NCBI GenBank assembly: GCA_947384095.1
Contig: CANDFU010000044.1
Span: forward strand, 1-9,044
Direction: 5' to 3'
Origin: an uncultured Roseburia sp.
Lineage (GTDB): Bacteria > Bacillota > Clostridia > Lachnospirales > Lachnospiraceae
DNA: 9,044 nucleotides
This document shows positions 1 to 6,624 of the stretch, piece after piece. How positions within the stretch are numbered: the stretch's first letter is position 1; every line of letters starts with the position of its first letter. The notes beneath the pieces were generated by a model. That model saw only the letters and a program-made list of their open reading frames with translations, had not been told where the DNA came from and did no database searches. Made by a program: the position numbers and the translations under genes.

Positions 1-2041
1 GTCCGAGATCCGTAATCTGTGTCGATGCGTCGATCACGTTTTCCGCCATGCCGGCGGTTGCGGAAACCATCTTAAAAGTGGAGCCGGGCGCCGTACCCTG
101 CTGCGTCGCATAGTTGTACTGCGGCAGGGACTTGTCCGTCTGCAGACTGTTGAAATAATCTGCGTCCACCGTGTTTGCCAGACGATTGCTGTCATAACCC
201 GGATAGCTCACAAGCGCGAGCAGCTCTCCTGTCCTTGTGTCGGTGACGACGCAGGAACCGGAACAGGGATCCAGCGCCAGCTGTGCCGGTGTGATTTCCA
301 GATTTTTTATTTTTTCTTTGATAAAACCCTGCGGTGAAACTGACCCGCCTGCCAGTGCGGCCACATCTTCCGCCTCATAGGGAAGCACTCCCTGATCGTA
401 GAGAATGAGACAGAGCTGTCTTCCGTTGATCATGCCGCTTTTGATCAGATATTCATAAATGATTTTGCAAAAATCCCGGTCTGTCGCAAGTTCGTCGAGA
501 ATATAATTCTGTAGTGCACGATAAATCTCCGTCGAATCGGAATATTTTTCTTCAACGGAAAATTTTGTTATGTCAATCCAGTTTCTGGAGATGGCATGGC
601 TTAAATACTCCTGCGGGCTGATACTTCCCTGCTTCCATTCCTGATAAACCTCGTCCCCGGTGTCGATTGCATCCTGAAGAAGTATTTTCTCCTTTTTCAT
701 CTGATCGATGATATAAGTAAAATAATCCTGATATTCCTCTGAGAGATTCCGGAATTCGGTCGTCAGGCTGCCGTTTAAATAGCGGTCCAGTTCATCTCTC
801 ACACTGTTCCATCTTGCGGAAAAAATCTGCCAGACTGCTTTTTCGTTTTCGGAAGCGTTTTCCCCGGAGAATGCCTCGATATCGATCACATTGTTGTCGA
901 TCAGCGCAAAATAAACGTCCGAAACCGGAATCGGAATATCCGAGGCGCCGTTGTCGATATTGGAATAGACGATTCCGGCGATCTCCTGCTCCAGCAGGTG
1001 ATAAACTGCAATCTGGAGATCGCTGTCGATCGACAGATAAACGTCATGTCCGGCCTTCGGTTCTTCCCGCTCAATGATTTCAAGCACCTTGCCCAGATGA
1101 TCCACATAGAGCTTTTCATAGCCTTTGGAGCCCTTCAGGTCGGCGTCCATATATTGTTCGATGCCGCCCTTTCCGATAATGTCATTTAAGGTGTAGCTGT
1201 CGTCCTCCGCCGAAAGCCGGTTGTACTCTTCGGTGGAAATCTTTCCGGTATAACCGATAATGGAAGCAAAATAGATACTGTCGTTATATTTGCGGATCGT
1301 ATCGTCAATGATCTCCACTCCCTGCAGCTCGGATGCATGTTCGCTGACATATGCCACCGTCTCCTCCGAAACGTTTGTCGCGACAGTCGTCACAATATAC
1401 TTCTGAAACGCGTTCTGGGCCATCGCAAAACGGATGACGGCAATCTGATACGCCATATCCTGACCGTATGCGTCGTCAATGTCAAAGCGGTCTTTTATGA
1501 TGTACTGCATGACCTGCTCTTCCGTTGCGTTTGCCTTGTCATAGCCGAGTTTTTTGTCATATTTGAGATTGTCATAAGAAGTTTCTCCATAGACGTCCGC
1601 CAGAAAACGCTTCAGAGAAGCGCCCGTCACATTGAAGGAATAGCTGCCGTCCGCGTTCAAGCTGATTTTAAAATCGTTGACGATGGCGTCGCCGTTTTTC
1701 TCAAGGGCTGTGATAACCTGGGCAATCTCACTGTTTAACGACTTGTTTTTGACGCTGGATGAGCTGTAAGTACCATTATCTTCAATCGTGACAGAGTATG
1801 CAAGCTCGTTATAAGCCAGCAGTTTTCCGTTTCTGTCATAAATATTGCCGCGGGTGCTGCCCAGCGTCCTCTCTTTTACAATTCTCAATTTATAGTTTTC
1901 CTGATATTCCCGACCGCTTACTATCTGCAGATAAAAGACACGCCAGAGCAGAATCCCGAACAGTGCCACCATGACAAGGGCTGCCACAGTGAGCCGGGAT
2001 TTCAAAAAAAGCCGGAGCCCTTCCCTTATATTTTCAAACAA
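1..2041 (-). CDS. mrdA: Class B penicillin-binding protein 2 (elongasome transpeptidase), 3' end outside the window
   Basis: Peptidoglycan D,D-transpeptidase that cross-links side-wall peptidoglycan, presumably with RodA and MreBCD. I translated the frame from 2041 to the window edge: 680 codons, no stop. A short cytoplasmic N-terminus (FENIREGLRLFLKSR) leads to one membrane anchor at about residues 17-37. The class B dimerisation/pedestal motif RGNIYDRNG is at 64-72. GHDVYLSID at about 331-339 marks the entry to the transpeptidase domain. The catalytic SxxK is STFK at 654-657 (bases 71-82), in the context APGSTFK. SxN and KTG would lie outside the window. Ser654 is far later than in classical PBP2 (about 330 in E. 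coli) because of an inserted segment described separately. The start is taken as TTG at 2041, overlapping the mreD stop by 8 nt; an in-frame GTG at 2053 sits inside the ribosome binding site. A SpoVD- or PBP3-like class B PBP is the alternative, but position after mreD favours PBP2. Confidence 0.93.
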   Translation of the reverse strand, partial: MFENIREGLRLFLKSRLTVAALVMVALFGILLWRVFYLQIVSGREYQENYKLRIVKERTLGSTRGNIYDRNGKLLAYNELAYSVTIEDNGTYSSSSVKNKSLNSEIAQVITALEKNGDAIVNDFKISLNADGSYSFNVTGASLKRFLADVYGETSYDNLKYDKKLGYDKANATEEQVMQYIIKDRFDIDDAYGQDMAYQIAVIRFAMAQNAFQKYIVTTVATNVSEETVAYVSEHASELQGVEIIDDTIRKYNDSIYFASIIGYTGKISTEEYNRLSAEDDSYTLNDIIGKGGIEQYMDADLKGSKGYEKLYVDHLGKVLEIIEREEPKAGHDVYLSIDSDLQIAVYHLLEQEIAGIVYSNIDNGASDIPIPVSDVYFALIDNNVIDIEAFSGENASENEKAVWQIFSARWNSVRDELDRYLNGSLTTEFRNLSEEYQDYFTYIIDQMKKEKILLQDAIDTGDEVYQEWKQGSISPQEYLSHAISRNWIDITKFSVEEKYSDSTEIYRALQNYILDELATDRDFCKIIYEYLIKSGMINGRQLCLILYDQGVLPYEAEDVAALAGGSVSPQGFIKEKIKNLEITPAQLALDPCSGSCVVTDTRTGELLALVSYPGYDSNRLANTVDADYFNSLQTDKSLPQYNYATQQGTAPGSTFKMVSATAGMAENVIDASTQITDLG
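254..967 (-). other. Extra helical segment inserted at the start of the PBP2 transpeptidase domain
   Basis: This covers residues of about 359-596 of the PBP2-like protein. In E. coli PBP2, as I remember it, the strand-helix after GHDVYLTLD is followed within about 20 residues by the AVVVTD strand. Here the equivalents, DLQIAVYHLL at about 341-350 and CVVTDTRTG at 597-605, are separated by some 230 extra residues. The insert is rich in Glu, Asp, Tyr, Ile and Lys, looks mostly alpha-helical and contains several Trp residues (for example in AVWQIFSARWN). It has no transmembrane segment or low-complexity repeat, so it should be a folded extracytoplasmic subdomain. Long PBP2 proteins are known in Clostridia, so it is probably lineage-specific rather than unique to this strain. 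Its exact borders are estimates. Confidence 0.7.
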
Positions 2042-2552
2042 ATTTACTTGCACTCCTTTTTTCGATCGCTTCAAGCCTCTGATTGATTTTTAAGACAATC
2101 ATATACAAAAAAATTGTCACAACCATGGTATATACCAATTCTGGCAGCATTAAATGTAAAAAATAGTAGTTAAAGTTGTACCTGTTACGAAAAAGAAACA
2201 TAAAGAAATAAATAAACAGGTTTACCGCAAGGTCACTTCCCGCAATCAGAAGAAGCGGCAGCTTGAGATCTTCCGGATAAAAACGCTTCCGGAAAAAACC
2301 ATTGATATATCCGACATACATATAGAGAAGAGAATATGCGCCCAGAACGCTTCCTCCGAAAATATCGAGAAGCAGTCCGCAGAAAAAACCGACAAAAAGC
2401 CCTTCTTTTCTTCCGCGCATAAAACCAAACGCCGACACAACGATAATCAGCAGATTCGGTGTGATCGACGCAAAGGATAGACGCGTAAACAGCGTCGTCT
2501 GCAGCAGATAGCATACCGTGACAATGACAAATATTGTAATTTTTCTTCTCAT
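2034..2552 (-). CDS. mreD: Rod shape-determining protein MreD
   Basis: Integral membrane component of the elongasome, thought to stabilise the MreC-MreB-RodA-PBP2 complex. The 172-residue protein is very hydrophobic, with about five or six membrane segments (roughly residues 6-24, 32-50, 52-70, 72-88, 102-120 and 134-155). It has the family's G-rich segment GLLLDIFGGSVLG and ends in a short charged cytoplasmic tail. Length matches typical MreD (about 160-180 residues). I chose ATG at 2552 because AGGGG lies 6 nt upstream. An in-frame TTG at 2558 abuts that site with no spacer and is unlikely to be used. It follows mreC after 13 nt and its stop overlaps the start of the PBP2 gene, so translation of the two is probably coupled. 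Confidence 0.93.
   Translation of the reverse strand: MRRKITIFVIVTVCYLLQTTLFTRLSFASITPNLLIIVVSAFGFMRGRKEGLFVGFFCGLLLDIFGGSVLGAYSLLYMYVGYINGFFRKRFYPEDLKLPLLLIAGSDLAVNLFIYFFMFLFRNRYNFNYYFLHLMLPELVYTMVVTIFLYMIVLKINQRLEAIEKRSASKFV
2053..2057 (-). promoter_or_regulatory. Ribosome binding site for the PBP2 gene, inside mreD
   Basis: The minus strand reads AAAAGGAGTG here, within the last codons of mreD. The AGGAG core lies 11 nt before the TTG at 2041. It overlaps an in-frame GTG at 2053, which is therefore a poor start candidate. The arrangement decides the TTG start and points to translational coupling with mreD. Confidence 0.65.
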
Positions 2553-2558
2553 AAACAA

Positions 2559-2563
2559 CCCCT
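2559..2563 (-). promoter_or_regulatory. Ribosome binding site deciding the mreD start
   Basis: AGGGG on the minus strand lies 6 nt before ATG 2552. The alternative TTG at 2558 begins immediately after it, so the ATG is preferred. The site lies in the 13-nt gap after the mreC stop. Confidence 0.65.
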
Positions 2564-2565
2564 GG

Positions 2566-3423
2566 CTAATCCTCTGCTGTCTGTTTTTTATTTAATATCA
2601 CCAGCACTTCTTCTATGTGCTCAAAATCGACTGCCGGTGTGATCGTTCCTGATTTTGTCAGATTATTGGAATCCATCTGTAGGCTTGCGATATAGCCGAT
2701 CAGGATCCCCTGCTGATACCGGTCGGAGATATAGGAAGTCACTACGGCGTCGCCGACGCGGACCTCGTCGTCGCTGTCGCTCAGATTGGAAAAATCAATA
2801 ACCATGTTTTCATTCATATTCTGCAGATTTCCACTGACGACCAGGTTGTCTGACGTCGTTGTAATCATCCCGCCAACTTTATTGGTGTCGTTGATAATTG
2901 TGGAAACACGCGCATAATTCGGACCGACGTCCGTGACAATGCCGACGAGGCCGCTTCCTGCGATCACATTCATATCTGTTTCGATTCCGTCTTCCGCTCC
3001 CTTGTCGATCGTAAAATTGGAAAACCAGTTTCCGCCGTTTTTTCCGATGACATTGGCGGCTGCCTTCTCATAGCTCGGATACTTCTGGTCAAGTTCAAGA
3101 AGCTCTCTTAAATTGTCAAGCTCGTACTGTTCTAATTTAATGGTGTTAAGCTCCGTCGTAAGCGCGTCCACCTGCTGCTTCAACGCCTCGTTCTCCGCCA
3201 TGACGTCCGCAAGGCTCTTAAGCTGGCCGGCCTGTTCCGCAAGAAACGTTCCTACGGTGTTGATGCCGCGCTGCATCGGAATAAAAACATAACCGGCAAG
3301 TGAATTTAAAGGACCACCCGAGATGTTTAAGGTAAAACCGGCCAGCATTCCGGCGATACAGACTGCAGTCATTGTCATCAGTATATATCTGGTTGGAAGT
3401 ACAAATTTTGATTTTCGTTTCAT
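2566..3423 (-). CDS. mreC: Rod shape-determining protein MreC
   Basis: Bitopic membrane protein that scaffolds the elongasome outside the membrane and activates PBP2/RodA. The protein has 285 residues: a basic N-terminus (MKRKSKF), one membrane helix at about 13-32, a coiled-coil stretch rich in Glu, Leu and Lys at about 65-115 (including AENEALKQQVDALTTEL), then the beta-rich MreC domain from about 123 to 277. Family landmarks are ANVIGKNGGNWFSNFTIDKG and GSGLVGIVTDVG. Length and order match the Firmicute family. The ATG at 3423 is preceded by GAGGAG at 3427-3432; spacing is a little short, but GAGG alone gives 5 nt. It follows mreB after 58 nt and precedes mreD by 13 nt. The polar Asp/Glu-rich C-terminal tail is unremarkable. 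Confidence 0.96.
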   Translation of the reverse strand: MKRKSKFVLPTRYILMTMTAVCIAGMLAGFTLNISGGPLNSLAGYVFIPMQRGINTVGTFLAEQAGQLKSLADVMAENEALKQQVDALTTELNTIKLEQYELDNLRELLELDQKYPSYEKAAANVIGKNGGNWFSNFTIDKGAEDGIETDMNVIAGSGLVGIVTDVGPNYARVSTIINDTNKVGGMITTTSDNLVVSGNLQNMNENMVIDFSNLSDSDDEVRVGDAVVTSYISDRYQQGILIGYIASLQMDSNNLTKSGTITPAVDFEHIEEVLVILNKKQTAED

Positions 3424-3481
3424 AGACTCCTCGATACTAAACTCCCTCTCAAACAGGATGATACAGGCATGCGCGTGGAGC

Positions 3482-4498
3482 TCAGATTAAGATCCTGCTT
3501 TTCATGCTGAAAGCCAGATGCCTGTATTTGTTATCGGAGACGATCTTTACAAGCCCGCGCACCACACATTCGTCCGGCTCCTCACAGGTATTGATCCTGA
3601 TGCCGGTGATCTGCCCGAAAAGCTGATCCAGATCATGAATCTGTGAACTGCCTCCGGTGATATAGATCCCGGAGTGGATAATGTCTTTTGCAAGCTCGGG
3701 CGGCGTTTTTTCCAGGATCATCTTGATGGAGTTGCAGATACTGTTTAAATTGTCCTTGATTGCCTCATAGACGACGCTTCCCGTCATTTCCATCTCAATG
3801 GGCAGGCCGCTTACGACATCGCGCCCGACCACAATCATCGTCTCTTCCTTGCCCGGAATGCCGGAGCCGAGCTGTTCTTTCATGCTCTGTGCCGTTTTCT
3901 GACCGATTACAAGGTTGTAATTGCGCTTAACGTGAGTGATAATGGATTCGTCAATCTTGTTGCCGCCGGAGTGAAGCAGGACGCTTAAAACCAGCCCCCC
4001 CAGTGAGATTACGGAAATCTCTGTCGTGTCCGCTCCGATATCCACGACCATGATACCGGTCGGCTCATTGACGTCAAGTCCAAGGCCGACCGCGTCCGCG
4101 ATCGGTTTTTCACAGAGCAGGACGCTTCTGGGTTTTAATTTGCTCCGGTAAAACATATCAAAAAACGCTTTCTTCTCCACCTCCGTGATGTCGGTGGGAA
4201 CCGCTACGATAAATTCGGCGCCGCGCAGCTTACCCTTCGCATTTTTTTCAAGATAGATCTGGAGCATATTCTGTAAATTATTGAAATCTGCGATAACGCC
4301 GCCGGCCACCGGAAACGTGACCTGGATTGCCTCCGGGGCCTTCTCATACATCGCATAGGCTGCATCACCGAAGGCATAGATCTGATTCTTATTGACAAGC
4401 GCGATCGTGTTTTTTTCGTTCAGGATTTTGTTTGTCACTTTGCTGTAAATCTTCATATTGCAGGTTCCAAGATCTATACCATACACATTATTCGTCAT
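3482..4498 (-). CDS. mreB: MreB-family actin-like protein, divergent active site
   Basis: Actin-like ATPase family that forms membrane-associated filaments orienting side-wall synthesis. From ATG 4498 the protein has 338 residues, the usual MreB length. Visible motifs: phosphate-1 GIDLGTCNMKIY at 7-18; VAVPTDITEVEKKAF at 98-112; phosphate-2 DIGADTTEISVISLGG at 153-168; EKTPPELAKDII at 263-274; adenosine loop GIYITGGSSQIHDLD at 277-291. Oddities: the family's catalytic Glu before Pro in the EEP motif is Lys131 (CEKP); the GGGTTE loop is GADTTE; the adenosine loop is GGSS rather than GGGS/A. Thr158 is kept. The hydrophobic pair of the membrane-insertion loop is not evident. An in-frame ATG at 4546 would add 16 residues, but GAGGGAG lies 6 nt before 4498 and the protein from there begins like MreB. 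It heads mreBCD. It may be a specialised MreB paralogue with weak or no ATP hydrolysis; that is inference. Confidence 0.93.
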   Translation of the reverse strand: MTNNVYGIDLGTCNMKIYSKVTNKILNEKNTIALVNKNQIYAFGDAAYAMYEKAPEAIQVTFPVAGGVIADFNNLQNMLQIYLEKNAKGKLRGAEFIVAVPTDITEVEKKAFFDMFYRSKLKPRSVLLCEKPIADAVGLGLDVNEPTGIMVVDIGADTTEISVISLGGLVLSVLLHSGGNKIDESIITHVKRNYNLVIGQKTAQSMKEQLGSGIPGKEETMIVVGRDVVSGLPIEMEMTGSVVYEAIKDNLNSICNSIKMILEKTPPELAKDIIHSGIYITGGSSQIHDLDQLFGQITGIRINTCEEPDECVVRGLVKIVSDNKYRHLAFSMKSRILI

Positions 4499-4504
4499 TG
4501 TTCT

Positions 4505-4511
4505 CTCCCTC
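4505..4511 (-). promoter_or_regulatory. Ribosome binding site deciding the mreB start
   Basis: GAGGGAG on the minus strand lies 6 nt before ATG 4498, an optimal spacing. This supports the shorter 338-residue protein over the 354-residue reading from ATG 4546. Confidence 0.75.
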
Positions 4512-4552
4512 TGGCTTTTCTCTACGTATATTCCGAATCCTGACACTACTGC

Positions 4553-5260
4553 TTACTGTGCGGACTTCAGCGGAAGCCTGCCCTGTTCCCTGTAGCTGTA
4601 GTAAGATTTGTCACCGATAATAATATGATCCGCAAGCGGAATCCCCAGAAGCCCGCCGCATACTGCAATCCGCTCCGTCACCGCATCGTCCTGGGCAGAC
4701 GGCTCCGGCAGGCCGCAGGGATGGTTGTGCAGCAATATGATATGGACAGCGCCATACCGGAATGCGGCGAGAAAAATCTCCCGTGGTTCGACAAAAGCGG
4801 AGCGGACGCTTCCAATGGACAAAAGCTCGTCGTCGAGAAGCCTGCACCCCGAGTCGAACATGGCCGCCAGCAACCGTTCCTGCCGCTCATGGCGCATGCG
4901 CTCCATATAATAATCCGCGATGGACTTTGCGTTCGTCATCCGCACACTGTCCTCATATCTCGTCTCCGCGATCCTTTTTGACAGCTCCGCAACACATTTT
5001 AGCTGAATTGCCTTGACAGGCCCGATCCCCGGAATCCGGCACAGATCTTCATAAGAAATGCCGTACAGATTCAGCAGGTTTCTGCTTCCCTGATCCAGGA
5101 TCTCCTGTGCGATGTCGACCGATTTCTTTCCGCTGCTCCCCGACCGGATAATCACGGCGAGCAGCTCTGCGTCGCTTAAGGCGACGGGGCCGGACTTCTG
5201 GAACTTTTCATAAGGACGCTCGGAATCCGGCAGCTGTTTCATCGTAAAATGTTTTATCAT
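4553..5260 (-). CDS. radC: RadC family JAMM-domain protein
   Basis: RadC-family protein. The family was once linked to DNA repair; that role is disputed and the biochemical function is unsettled. The protein has 235 residues, the usual length. The N-terminal half carries the family opening LPDSERPYEKF and LSDAELLAVIIRSG, then a helix-hairpin-helix RIPGIGPVKAIQL at 75-87, typical of non-specific DNA binding. The C-terminal half is a JAB1/MPN+ fold with a complete metal motif: probable Glu128 in RQERL, H178-N-H180-P, then Ser188 and Asp191 (H-x-H-x7-S-x2-D), so a metal-dependent hydrolase site looks intact. HNHPCG replaces the common HNHPSG, but Cys182 is not a motif ligand. ATG 5260 has AAGGGAG 5 nt upstream. 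It sits between the PLP-enzyme gene (43 nt upstream) and mreB (54 nt downstream). The radC-mreBCD link is common in Firmicutes and Proteobacteria. Confidence 0.96.
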   Translation of the reverse strand: MIKHFTMKQLPDSERPYEKFQKSGPVALSDAELLAVIIRSGSSGKKSVDIAQEILDQGSRNLLNLYGISYEDLCRIPGIGPVKAIQLKCVAELSKRIAETRYEDSVRMTNAKSIADYYMERMRHERQERLLAAMFDSGCRLLDDELLSIGSVRSAFVEPREIFLAAFRYGAVHIILLHNHPCGLPEPSAQDDAVTERIAVCGGLLGIPLADHIIIGDKSYYSYREQGRLPLKSAQ

Positions 5261-5303
5261 GTCTGCTCCCTTCTCTCCCTGGAAGCAAATACCAAAAATT
5301 ATT

Positions 5304-6602
5304 TTACCATAACGAATCCATGTTCACAAGATGACGTTCCTTAAGTTTTTGTAAAGTTTTCAGAATCCCGAGTTTTGCGTGGTACCAGGTCAGGCCGCCC
5401 TGGAAATAGACGGCATAAGGTGGACGCAGCGGTCCGTCCGCGCTCAGTTCGATCGACGAGCCCTGCACAAAAGCTCCGGCCGCCATGATCACGTCGCTGT
5501 CGTATCCCGGCATCGCCCAGGGTTCCGGCCGCACATAGCTGTCCACCGGGGCCGCCTCCTGGATCCCCTCGCAGAATGCCTTGAGCGCTTCCGGATTATG
5601 GAAGGAAATGGCCTGGATAATATCGTGCCGGCTCTCCGCAGCGCCTGGAATCACGTCAAATCCGAGTTTCTCATAAATATCCGCCGCAAATATGGCCCCC
5701 TTTAACGCGCCGCTCACGACGACGGGAGCCAGAAACAGCCCCTGGTAGAAAGACTGGATCACGCCCAGGGACGCCCCGACCTCTTTGCCAAGTCCCGGCG
5801 AAGTCAGCCGGTATGCCGCATTTTCCACGCATTCTTTTTTTCCGACGATATAACCGCCGATGGGGGCGAGCCCGCCCCCCGGGTTTTTTATCAGCGAACC
5901 GACGATCATGTCCGCGCCGACGTCAAGGGGCTCCCGCTCCTCCACAAATTCCCCGTAACAGTTGTCCACCATGCAGATCAGATCCGGCCTGATATTTTTC
6001 AGAAATGAAATCAGCTCCCCGATTCTTTCGACCGAGAGCGTCGGCCTGGTGGCATAGCCTTTGGAACGCTGGATGGTCACCAGCTTTGTGCGTTCGTTTA
6101 CGGCTGCTCTTATCGCCTCATAGTCGAAACCGCCGTCGCTCTTTAAATCGGCCTGGCGGTAGGTGATGCCGTATTCTGCAAGCGAACCCTTCGAATGACG
6201 GATGCCGATCACTTCCTCTAAAGTATCATAGGGTTTTCCAACCGGGGAAAGCAGCTCGTCTCCCGGGCGCAGATTCGACAAAAGCGCCAGGGCGAGCGCA
6301 TGCGTGCCGCAGGTGATCTGTGGGCGGACCAGCGCATCTTCCCCGCCGAAACAGGAAGCATATACTTTTTCCAGTGTATCCCTGCCCGGATCGTCGTAAC
6401 CATACCCGGAACTCATCTGAAAGCATCCGGTGCTCACCCGGTTGTCCTGCATGGCTTTTAATACTTTCATCTGATTATATTCTGCCCGCCGGTCAATTTC
6501 AGCAAATCGTTCCTTTAAGACTTCTTCTGTTTTTTTCCCAAATTCATATACCTCCCCCGAAATGCCAAGGCGTTCGTATTGTGCTTTAATGATATCGTCC
6601 AT
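5304..6602 (-). CDS. Methionine gamma-lyase family (YnbB-type, 'aluminium resistance') PLP enzyme
   Basis: Fold-type I PLP-dependent protein of the family annotated as methionine gamma-lyase family or aluminium resistance protein (Pfam Met_gamma_lyase; B. subtilis YnbB). The substrate is not established, so C-S lyase activity is a family label only. The protein has 432 residues. Landmarks are SGYGYDDPGRDTLEKVYA at 65-82, the cofactor-handling ITCGTHALALA at 96-106, Asp213 in MVDNCYGEFVE (likely contact to the pyridine nitrogen), and Lys239 in GSLIKNPGGGLAP as the likely Schiff-base lysine. The GG-rich segment after it is typical of the family. ATG 6602 has GGGAGG 6 nt upstream. It begins 22 nt after the miaA stop, so the two are almost certainly co-transcribed. 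A link between this family and miaA recurs in Firmicutes, but no mechanistic link is known to me. No truncation is seen. Confidence 0.9.
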   Translation of the reverse strand: MDDIIKAQYERLGISGEVYEFGKKTEEVLKERFAEIDRRAEYNQMKVLKAMQDNRVSTGCFQMSSGYGYDDPGRDTLEKVYASCFGGEDALVRPQITCGTHALALALLSNLRPGDELLSPVGKPYDTLEEVIGIRHSKGSLAEYGITYRQADLKSDGGFDYEAIRAAVNERTKLVTIQRSKGYATRPTLSVERIGELISFLKNIRPDLICMVDNCYGEFVEEREPLDVGADMIVGSLIKNPGGGLAPIGGYIVGKKECVENAAYRLTSPGLGKEVGASLGVIQSFYQGLFLAPVVVSGALKGAIFAADIYEKLGFDVIPGAAESRHDIIQAISFHNPEALKAFCEGIQEAAPVDSYVRPEPWAMPGYDSDVIMAAGAFVQGSSIELSADGPLRPPYAVYFQGGLTWYHAKLGILKTLQKLKERHLVNMDSLW

Positions 6603-6624
6603 CCAGGCCCTCCCATAAATTCCC

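Noticed and set aside
1337..1738. Plus-strand open frame of 133 codons opposite the PBP2 gene
   Set aside because: The minus-strand PBP2 frame is continuous through this stretch and matches the family; the plus-strand frame matches nothing I recognise.
3424..3481. TTGAGA in the mreB-mreC gap as a -35 element
   Set aside because: There is no -10-like hexamer at a suitable distance before the mreC start.
4499..4546. N-terminal extension of MreB from ATG 4546
   Set aside because: The 16 extra residues do not resemble MreB, and GAGGGAG is ideally placed for ATG 4498.
4499..4552. Possible mreB promoter with a TATACG box
   Set aside because: Only four of six -10 positions match and nothing like TTGACA lies about 17 nt upstream; not supportable by eye.
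5018..5120. RadC HNHPCG variant as a possible loss of the metal site (Cys182 for the usual Ser)
   Set aside because: The motif H178-x-H180-x7-Ser188-x2-Asp191 is intact and Cys182 is not one of its ligands, so there is no sign of inactivation. The motif codons themselves are near 4690-4730.
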